Source of the DNA: Boesenbergia rotunda
Lineage: Eukaryota; Streptophyta; Magnoliopsida; Zingiberales; Zingiberaceae
Assembly (NCBI GenBank): GCA_024364735.1
Contig: JAGFNQ010004746.1
Coordinates: 341,179-405,178, forward strand
Direction of reading: 5' to 3'
DNA length: 64,000 bases
Below are positions 56,431 through 64,000 of the stretch, one piece after another (position 1 is the first letter of the stretch; the number at the start of each line of letters is the position of its first letter). The notes beneath the pieces were generated by a model. It was given only the letters and a program-made list of their open reading frames with translations. It did not search any database and was not told the DNA's origin. The position numbers and the translations under genes are program-made.

Positions 56431-57563
56431 ATGTTTGCTCAAACCATTTACAAGCCTATTAAAACAAACTATCTTAATAGACACTTCTTTACCCAATCAT
56501 GCCCCTTAACCATGAATATTATAAACTTCTATCAATTAGATAATCTTGTCTTCTGCACTCATACCATTGATGAATCCTTATGTGCAGAATTCTACAATAA
56601 CATAGTTCGACAAGATAATCTCATGTTTTACACTACTGTTCCAGGAATACCTCTATCTATCACCCCTACTTTGCTGAACCGATTCCTTGGACTACGACCC
56701 TCCCAGTCCACATTCTGCTGCTATCCACCTAGAAATCCTCCATTTGATCCTCCCTACTCTCACATTACCTTAGACACCATCCACTCCTATTTCTATAGGG
56801 AAGCACTCCCCGCAAATAGACGATTCCAAGATGTTGAACTTCAGGCACAGGACTATGCCCTGTACAGAGTCCTGGTCCACTGTATCTTACCACTCTCCAC
56901 TAGAGATCTTGGGACCATGCGACCCTTTCATGCCTTCCTTCTGTATGCCCTAGTCCATCACCTTGACATAGACATTGGACTACACATGTTTCATACTATT
57001 CTGCATGCGTCCAGTGTTACGACCCAGGGACGAGTGCGCACTCCATTCTGCCACATCATCACCTTTCTCCTTCATCACCACGGTCGTGACATAACCGTGG
57101 GTGAAATAACCGCGATGACCGACTTTGATGAAATAGGATTTAGGAACTTCTCGTTAGCGGGTCTAGAGGTATCGGCCACCGGGGTTGTGAGTTGGAGACG
57201 ACAGCAGGCCGGGGCTCCGATCGACTCAGACGAGGAGGTAGACGTTGATGTCGGAGATATAGTGGCAGTAGCCCGAGCACACATAGACGAGCCCGCTCCA
57301 CCGACACTCTACGATCGAGTGGCACAGCTAGAGACACATGTTCAGAGCCTTCGAGAGGAAGTGGAGGCCAATCATGCCTAGAACATGGAGGCAAATCTGG
57401 GCTACTACACCGAGTATATGAGGACCCTTAGAGCTGAGAGGGAGGCCAGAGATGCACAGTATAGAGCTGAGAGGGAGACCAGAGATGCACAGTATCACGA
57501 GATGATGACCCTATTTCGATCCTGGCAGCCAGGCTCCTCTGATCATCCCGATCCCTCGTCCTA
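56431..57563 (+). pseudogene. Envelope-position ORF of the copia element (plant transposon-protein family)
   Basis: Open from the ATG at 56431 to a TAG at 57379, and then in the same phase to 57563, so one nonsense change splits a frame of about 377 codons. The globular part starts MFAQTIYKPIKTNYLNRHFF, has the conserved-looking DNLMFYTTVPGIPLSITPTLLNRFLGL and a His/Leu-rich core LLYALVHHLDIDIGLHMF, then an acidic stretch DSDEEVDVDVGDI. The end is a coiled coil: YDRVAQLETHVQSLREEVEANHA, and after the stop YMRTLRAEREARDAQYRAERETRDAQYHEMM. It resembles the 'putative plant transposon protein' found downstream of pol in SIRE-type elements. I see no signal peptide or clear membrane segment, so an envelope role is not supported. 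Confidence 0.7.
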
Positions 57564-58962
57564 GATTTGCTTAGCATTGTCCCAGTAACTATTTGACTGC
57601 CCCTACTCAGTAGGGTTGACTTATGCCTGACTTGTATAATTGTGTTGAATTTTGAGTACTTGTTCTGTCCTATTTGATCGGCAGTTAGGATTGTGCTCTG
57701 TAGAATAGGTTAACTCTATTTTTTTTTGTCTTACTTGATTTAAAAATCAGTTTCTTTTTTGAAAAACTGTTGGTTTTAAAATCAGTCTTTTTTTTAATCT
57801 TTTCCGACTTAGTTTTATTTCAAAACTATCCCCTTTCAAAACTAGGGCTTTTTCGCAAATGGACTTAGCCTAGGACCTAACCCTAGAACTGCATGCACCT
57901 ATAGATTTAGAAGCCAGCATCTCACAAGCACCTTAGGATACTTTTGATTGATAACCAAGAAAGGGTTGAGATGCTTAGGCCTTTGCCTTAATTCAAGATG
58001 CTTTAAGTCAGTGCATCTGCAGTAATTGAGGCACTAAATACAACTTACACAGCAATCATGTTAAGTGTCAAGTTTATAAAATCTAACTTGAACAAAAACA
58101 CTTAACTTGACTAACCCTAGCGAAAACTACCGCTTATAACAGTTAGTAAGTAGCTAAATGGGTTAGATAGGTCCCTACAAGAGGAAATTAACTGATTTGG
58201 TTTAAGTCTTATCATGAATTGGTTCAGTACAGCAAAATCATGCAAATATTTTCCTTTATGAAATTTATTTCCGTTATGCAATTTAATTCCTGCTGTATTT
58301 ATCTATTTTTTTTATATATGGCAAAGGGGGAGAGATAGAAAAGGAGAGAGTTTAAAATTTTCTAGCTCAAAATTTCTTTAGAAACTCTATCCTTCATTCA
58401 AAAAGTATCAAGTTTCAAATAAAGTACTTAAGCTTTTTCAAAAATTTTCTAAGTACTTAAGCTTTTCAAAAATTTTCTAAGTACTTAAGCTTTTCAAAAA
58501 TTTTCTAAGTACTTAAGCTTTTCAAAAATTTCTAAGTACTCAAGCTTCTCAAAAATTTACTAAAAGTTTTTCAAATCTTACTTAAGTTCTTTTTTCTTAC
58601 TAAGTACTTAAGTTAAAGCTTTCAAAGACTTTTGAGTACTTTAAAACTTAAGTCTTCAAAATTTTTTAAGTACTCTAAACTCATGCTTCCAAAAACTCTT
58701 CTATGTACTTTTAAAAATTAAGTTGTCAAAAGATTTCCAAGTACCTAAACCTATGTTTTCAAAAGTGCAAAAAATCATTTTTGAAAATACAAAAGCCTTT
58801 TGTTTAAAATAACGCTAAGTAAAAATTTTTTTAGAACCCCACGAATTTTTGAAAAATCAAGGGGGAGAGTCCTTCCAGGGGGAGGGAACAAAATGTTTTT
58901 ACATGCGTTGATTAAACTTAACTTTTTGAACTAGGGTTGCCATAAATCAAAAAGGGGGAGAT
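57564..58962 (+). other. 3' non-coding region and polypurine tract of the copia element
   Basis: No gene. A 28-30 bp repeat with AAGTACTTAAGCTTTTCAAA runs from 58395 to about 58560 and decays to 58700. AGGGGGAG occurs three times (58326, 58860 and 58954). The last, AAAAAGGGGGAGAT at 58949-58962, directly precedes the 3' LTR and is the polypurine tract. Confidence 0.8.
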
Positions 58963-60311
58963 TGTTGGTGCAGAAAGCACCCAAGTCAAACCTGTGTTTT
59001 GAAAATGGCAACAGGGTTCAAAAGTTAAGTCTTACTTGTTATCTAACATGTCACTCTAGTGTGCAGGGTTAAAAGTCCTAGCGAAGGACTGCTAGACACT
59101 AGCGAAGGAATGCCAGGGTAAAAAGCCCTAGCGAAGGACTGCTAGGCACTGGCGAAGGAATGCCAGGGTGAAAAGCCCTAGCGAAGGACTGCTAGGCGCC
59201 AGGCGAAGGACAGCTTGGGACTGAAGCCCTAGCGAAGGAATGCTAGGCACCGGGCGAAGGACAGCTTGGTATCCAAGACCTGGCAAAGAACCGCCAGGAA
59301 AAAGTCCAACCAGAGGAGCGGTTGACATCAGGTACATTCTCCCGAGAGGAGTAGGTGAGGACGCGTTCCCCGTCGAGGGAACAGTAGGCATCGGTTCGAC
59401 CTAGGGCTCCATTTTGGAAACCCAAAGTCAGAACCAAGACAGCTAAGGCTGTATAAACTAATATTTTATTATTTTATGGTGTTTTGGACTAACCCTGGAT
59501 GCAGGACCGAAGGAACGAGTGTCTGCAGCTCAGAGAGCCTCAAAGGAATGAGGCAACAACTGACCAGGGTGCCCGAAGTGTCCCGGGCGCCCCCAAGGTG
59601 AACACAAAACCCATAAAATAAGAGCAGGCTTCGACAGCTCATCTCCCGGGCGCCCCCGTGCTCCCGGGCGCCCCCAGCGCTCCGGGCGCCCCCTGCGCTA
59701 ACTACCGAAGCAGCTCCCCTCGAAGCCAACAGATGAAAGTTTGACCCGGTCAATATGGGCGCCCCGAGCGCTCCAGGTGCCCCGGTCAAAGCTGATCCCG
59801 AATGTAAAGGGATCAGAAGCTGACCGAGCAACTTTCGGATCAACTGACACGTGGGGGGCGCCCTCGATGTTCCGGGCGCCCCCAGGGCTATATAAAGGGC
59901 CCTCGACCCCAAGGCTCAGTACAACAATTCATTCAATGCTTCGACGCTCTTCTGCTCCCGCACTCTGCTCCGGAAACTTCCCAACTCGAGACGACGACGT
60001 CCCTCCACTCCGAAAAGTTAATCTACCTTGGACGTCGGTAACAAAAGAGCGATCTTTTAATTCTGTGCTTATAACACTACTATTGTAATCCATCTTTGTA
60101 AACTGTTTGTGCGCCTCATATAGAATTGCCCAAAGTAAATGGTCAACGACCGTGGGCCTTGGAGTAGGAGTCGACCCAGGCTCCGAACCAAGTAAAAATA
60201 ATTGTGTTTGCGTGTGTTGTGTTTTATTTTTCGCTGTGCAATTTCTCTATCCCTAAATCCGAACGATTTCCGATATTCACCCCCCCCTCTATCAGTTCTC
60301 TCGATCCAATA
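58963..60311 (+). repeat. 3' LTR of the copia element, uninterrupted
   Basis: TGTTGGTGCAG...CGATCCAATA, 1349 bp (the terminal CA now reads TA). It holds the same hairpin array (59074-59395), GGGCGCCC array (59567-59882) and TATA box (59888-59898) as the 5' LTR and gives the empty site for the solo LTR in that copy. The two LTRs differ at a few percent of sites by eye, so the element is not brand new. Confidence 0.93.
59074..59395. repeat. Hairpin array, 3' LTR copy
   Basis: Same order of units as 38029-38345, with a handful of point differences. One (CACTAGCGAAGG near 59097 against CACTGGCGAAGG) breaks a pair in a stem, while others fall in loops or spacers. Confidence 0.85.
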
Positions 60312-61310
60312 GTTGTGTATCAGAATTCCTGTTGCTGCCCTTGCGTGTCAGTCCTGAGTTGCAACCTTTAGCTACCAAGTTTTGTTCTTGCATTCAGATT
60401 GCTTCTGCATTCATGTCCTCTAATTTCTGTTGTTTCATTTCAGTTGCTTTGTTTCATTTCTGCATTCAGTTTACACTCTTTAGCTGCTGAATTTTATTCC
60501 TGTATTCAGTTTGCATTCTTGCGTTCCAAACTGCTCAGTCCTTGCTTCATTGTTGCTTTGTTTCATTTATCCAGGAGATCATGTCCCTAATAGTTTGTTT
60601 TGAACCAAGGATTGATCAGTTAGCATTTCGTATTTGTCAGTTTACAGTCGAATGCAATTTAGGATCACCTTTGGTACAATGGTTTTCTCATCTTGGTGTA
60701 TCAAGTGGGTAAATTCTGAACTGTGTATCAAGTGCAATTTAGGCAGAGTTTGGCATCAGGTTAAGTGCAAGTTTTAGTGTGCCATTGAGCTTGTAATCAG
60801 TTTGTTTCGGGTATAGCTAGCTACTGCATCTAGGTTTTAAATTCAGTATTAGAATCAAGTGTTATTGCTACAATTAGGTTTGAAGTTCTTGCCTTAGTTT
60901 CAATCCAAATTCAACTATTTTTGTTGGTTCAATTTTCTTAGCATTTGAATTGCTTTGGTTATCAAATTCATTTCCGAATTTAGTTACTTGCATTAGTCAA
61001 AGAAATTCAGAATTAGTTGAGTTTATTAGTTGCTATTGTTTTGTCAAGTTCATTTAGTTACGTGACTTCCTTTTCTTGTGAGTTTTCCTTTATAATTGAA
61101 ACCAAAACCCAGATTTTGTTTGAAAACCCAAAAATATCAACGACACATAAACGCAAGTTCGAATCAAACAACTTGAACTAGCCCTAGGAAAAATATGACC
61201 TGTGACCCCTTTACTACGCTTTTATTCTTTGATTGCAAAAAGGGTTTCCAGTATTTACAAATATTCTAAATTTGAGACCCACATTCGTGACACCTATCTC
61301 GGGTCCATCA

Positions 61311-62534
61311 AGATCCTGAAACGTATGTGGCACTATGCGGGAATGGTGACAATCAGTTCCAGCGGTGTTTTTGGGCTTTTGGTGCTTGCCGAAGGGTGTT
61401 CAGGTCTTATTTGCGTAGACTTATCGGAATTGATGCCATACACCTAAGAGAAAAGTATCCGGGAGTAATGTTGATTGCAACGATGATTGATGGTAATGAC
61501 AATATTCTCCCAGTTGCCTTCGCAATAGCTGAAGTTGAATGTGAGTCTGCATGGGAGTGGTTTTTGGAGCATACAAAGAGGTTCTTTGCTGTCGATGATC
61601 ACGCAATCACCATAGTATCAGATAGACATCGGGGCATTATATCAGCAGTTAGAAAAGTCTACACAAACGCGCATCATGCCATTTTGTTGCCACAACATGT
61701 GTTGTAATATGGCAACTGATACTGGAAGTAGAGCTGCTGTAGGTTTGTTTTAGGCAGTAGCACGAGCCAACACAACACTCTAATATGATATGATAATATA
61801 GACAATGCTTGAAAAACATCCAGTTTCCCATAAGTGGCTTCAGAACATTGACCCTAAAGGGTGGGCAAATGCACACCTTACAGGGAGAAGGTACAGAATG
61901 CTTACCACGAATTTTGTGGAGAGCTTAAATACTTTGTTCAAGTCTACACATGAGCTTCTCATAAACAGGTTAATTGATAATACAAGAAGAAAAGTTGCTC
62001 AATGATTCTATAACCGTAGAGAGGAAGCCTCCAAATGGCATGTTGCTTTGATCTTATGCTACAAAAGAAATGGATTCAAGGAGAGCGAAAGTAAGAGCTT
62101 ATAAGATTCACCCTTACTCTCAATCAGAAATGGAAGTAGAAACATGGGGCACTTCATACATTGTTGATTTGGAAAAAAAGTTTTGTCATTGTGGGGAGTT
62201 TCAAATTTCAGGACTTCCTTGCTCACATGCTATTACCGTAATCATTTACAAGAATATGGATACACTCCCATATTGTGAGCATTATTTTTATTCTGAAACT
62301 TGGAAGTGGGTTTACATGAATCATATTTTTCCTTGTAGAAGCAAGCAGTTTTGGCCTACTGGAGTAAACGACATTACAGTTCTATGTCCCCGTAGCCTTG
62401 TGCAGCCTGGTAGACGAAAGAAGGCACGGATTAAGTCCAGACACAATGGCAAGGTGAAACTAAAATGCAGCCGGTGCAATCAACTTGGTCATAATAAAAG
62501 GACATGTAGAATGACGCCAGCCCCAAGGTCTTGA
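61311..62534 (+). pseudogene. MuDR-type transposase, catalytic and C-terminal part
   Basis: The frame resumes as DPETYVALCGNGDNQFQRCFWAFGAC, then the MULE catalytic core: FRSYLRRLIGIDAIHLREKYPGVMLIATMIDGNDNILPVAFAIAEVE (first Asp in GIDA) and ITIVSDRHRGI (second Asp). A SWIM zinc finger follows, FCHCGEFQISGLPCSHAI (CXC...CXH, 62190-62245), then a CCHC-type knuckle CSRCNQLGHNKRTC near the end. Stops and frame changes lie at about 61707, 61760, 62003 and 62060. The terminal 154 codons (62070-62534) are intact. The transposase cuts and joins element ends in the nucleus. This copy cannot do so. Confidence 0.92.
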
Positions 62535-63184
62535 GTTAATTGGTATATGTAGTGACCCAATATTCTGATTGAAGTGTATATTTTGTATGGAGGAGAACTA
62601 AATGTATATATTTTGTATATTGTACAGCTATAGTATTGTCAAAAAACTAGTTGTTGTTAATGTTGTCACTTGAAGAAGTATTTCAATATTTTGATACATT
62701 TCTTCTTGTATAAATTTATGTAAGTAGAAATGATCAGTTGTGAAGTTCTCGGATTTTTAAACCCACAATAATGTTATTTCAGGTCTTGAAGTCCTGAAGT
62801 CCTATGGTTTGTGAATATCTGTTATTTGGGACCCTCTGTTTGTTTGCTTTGTTGATTCATTGTTCTGTGCCAACTGATACTGTATTAACACGTAATTGAT
62901 AATCATTAGGACTATGTTTGGAGACCAAAAATACCATCTCCTAGCTATCTAAACTCTAACTACTGGTAATGAGTTTTGAGAAATCAAAATATCATAGGTC
63001 CATGAAACAAACCTCCTGCTGTGCCAAATTCTGAAAATATGAGGTAATGATGTGGATGGAATTAAATTGTGGTATGCAATGTCTATGTAGGTACTCTCCT
63101 TTTTGTTTAATATTAAAAATAATTTCACAACATGTATATTTATATAAAATATTTAATCATTCTATTATTGAATTATTTGAAATC

Positions 63185-63660
63185 TGAAATGAGATTATTG
63201 TGTCAGGCCCTGCGTGGGCCTGAACATTATTGTTTCAGGCCCAGCTTGGGCCTGAAATGGAATTATTTCAGGCCCAGCGTGGGCCTGAAATGAGATTATT
63301 TCAGGCCCAGCGTGGGCCTGAAATAATCTCATTTCAGGCCCACGTGGGCCTGAAATAATCTCATTTCAGGCCCAACGTGGGCTGTGATTTAAAATTAGGG
63401 TAGAGGAAAAGTAAGGTTCAATATTACTTATAGTATCGACAAGAGGACAGATTATAGATTAGAGATTACACAATAACAAGGATCGAAAGCAATGCTCCAT
63501 TGGAGTATCAAAATGGTTTACATACATTATAACTACAAACATATATTGTTTGTCATTAAACTTACATTATACAACTGAATCATTTTGTTTCAGGCCCTGA
63601 GTGGGTTTCCTAAAATGCTTTTGTTTCAGGCCCACTGTGGTCCTGAATTCAAATGATTCT
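63185..63660. repeat. GGGCCTGA palindrome array, right
   Basis: Five or six close units of TTTCAGGCCC-AGCGT-GGGCCTGAAA in 63205-63375, joined by AATAATCTCA-like spacers that themselves alternate in orientation, then two more near 63590 and 63630. It matches the left array (35280-35490). Confidence 0.9.
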
Positions 63661-63840
63661 AGCAAAAGCAAGGTTCAATATTACTGATGGGTTCGACAAC
63701 AATTACAGATTACAGATCATATATGAGACAAAAACAATGATCCGAAGCAAAGTTTCATTGATTTGAAAAGGAGTACATGGATTGTATAATTACAAATATA
63801 CAATGTTTGTGATCAAATTACATATGCATAGTATGAACAA
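63405..63840. repeat. Diverged direct repeat of about 180 bp at the right MULE end
   Basis: The segment from 63408 (AAGTAAGGTTCAATATTACT, ...GACAAGAGGACAGATTATAGATT...) recurs from 63668 (AAGCAAGGTTCAATATTACT, ...GACAACAATTACAGATTACAGAT...), period about 259, each copy preceded by a GGGCCTGA unit. A block of array plus flank has thus been duplicated. Confidence 0.7.
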
Positions 63841-64000
63841 AAACTCTATTTACAGATTTAGCTTCCAGCACTTGTCTCTCATTATTTTATAGCCCACCTG
63901 AAATCGATAATTTTTCATTTCTTTTGGCTAAAATCTGTAGATCTTTGAAAAACTAGACTTTCTGCATACCGCATCATGAAAAATGCACAATCCACCTGAA

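Noticed and set aside
56431..57563. A viral-type envelope glycoprotein
   Set aside because: It has the position of the SIRE envelope-like ORF, but no signal peptide, cleavage site or membrane anchor is visible. The composition fits the plant transposon-protein family better.

Overview
The window is nuclear DNA of a flowering plant, most likely a repeat-rich monocot. A ginger-type (Zingiberales) genome is my guess from the look of the repeats, not something the sequence proves. The evidence for a plant is a GRAS transcription factor of the PAT1/CIGR branch, Ty1/copia, Ty3/gypsy, LINE, CACTA and MULE elements, and primer-binding sites that match plant tRNA-Asp and initiator tRNA-Met. There is one convincing host gene (GRAS, minus strand, 23738-25351, with a probable intron in its 5' UTR). 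Almost all the rest is transposable-element DNA.

Left part (1-23021). A non-autonomous Athila/Tat-like LTR element on the minus strand enters from the left edge. It has a Gln-rich/acidic broken ORF, a second ORF of VDFIGCD repeats, and a tRNA-Asp PBS. Its LTR (3479-14378) is split by a CACTA element (3984-9577) that carries a captured, intron-containing beta-tubulin fragment and an Ulp1-protease fragment, and by a 3.8 kb solo LTR (10439-14274). The Athila-like element sits inside an older minus-strand Ty3/gypsy element: protease 14500-15160, gag 16083-16665 and 21427-22100, LTR 22169-23021. That gypsy element is also cut by a divergent LTR-like insert (about 15165-16083) and by a solo LTR (16671-21421), which in turn holds another solo LTR (18826-21306).

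Middle (23022-35270). This holds the GRAS gene, AT-rich intergenic DNA with MITE-like pieces, a 3.0 kb solo LTR (28484-31500) and decayed CACTA-like sequence.

Right part (about 35270-63665). This is a five-level nest. A MULE (MuDR-type transposase pseudogene, 35545-36424 plus 61311-62534) is split by a solo LTR (36425-61310). That LTR is split by a SIRE/Maximus-like copia element (37916-60311). The copia element is split in its 5' LTR by a solo LTR (38956-41420), in gag by a LINE (42837-50358, itself holding a solo LTR at 44597-46882), and again in gag by a 3.8 kb solo LTR (50661-54485). Exact 5-bp (or 13-bp LINE, 3-bp CACTA) target duplications support nearly every junction. The copia element keeps gag and an envelope-position ORF (56431-57563) but has no protease, integrase or reverse transcriptase.

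The most unusual theme is the repeated presence, in several unrelated element families, of dense arrays of short palindromes or hairpins. Two arrays have constant loops with stems that change in a compensated way (38029-38345 with its copy at 59074-59395, and 18408-18825). Others have constant palindromic cores (GATCGGTC/GACCGATC, GGGCGCCC, AGTCGACT, GGGCCTGA). The GGGCGCCC array lies just upstream of a TATA box in the copia LTR and again just upstream of a second TATA box before the envelope-position ORF, so it looks like a promoter module used twice.
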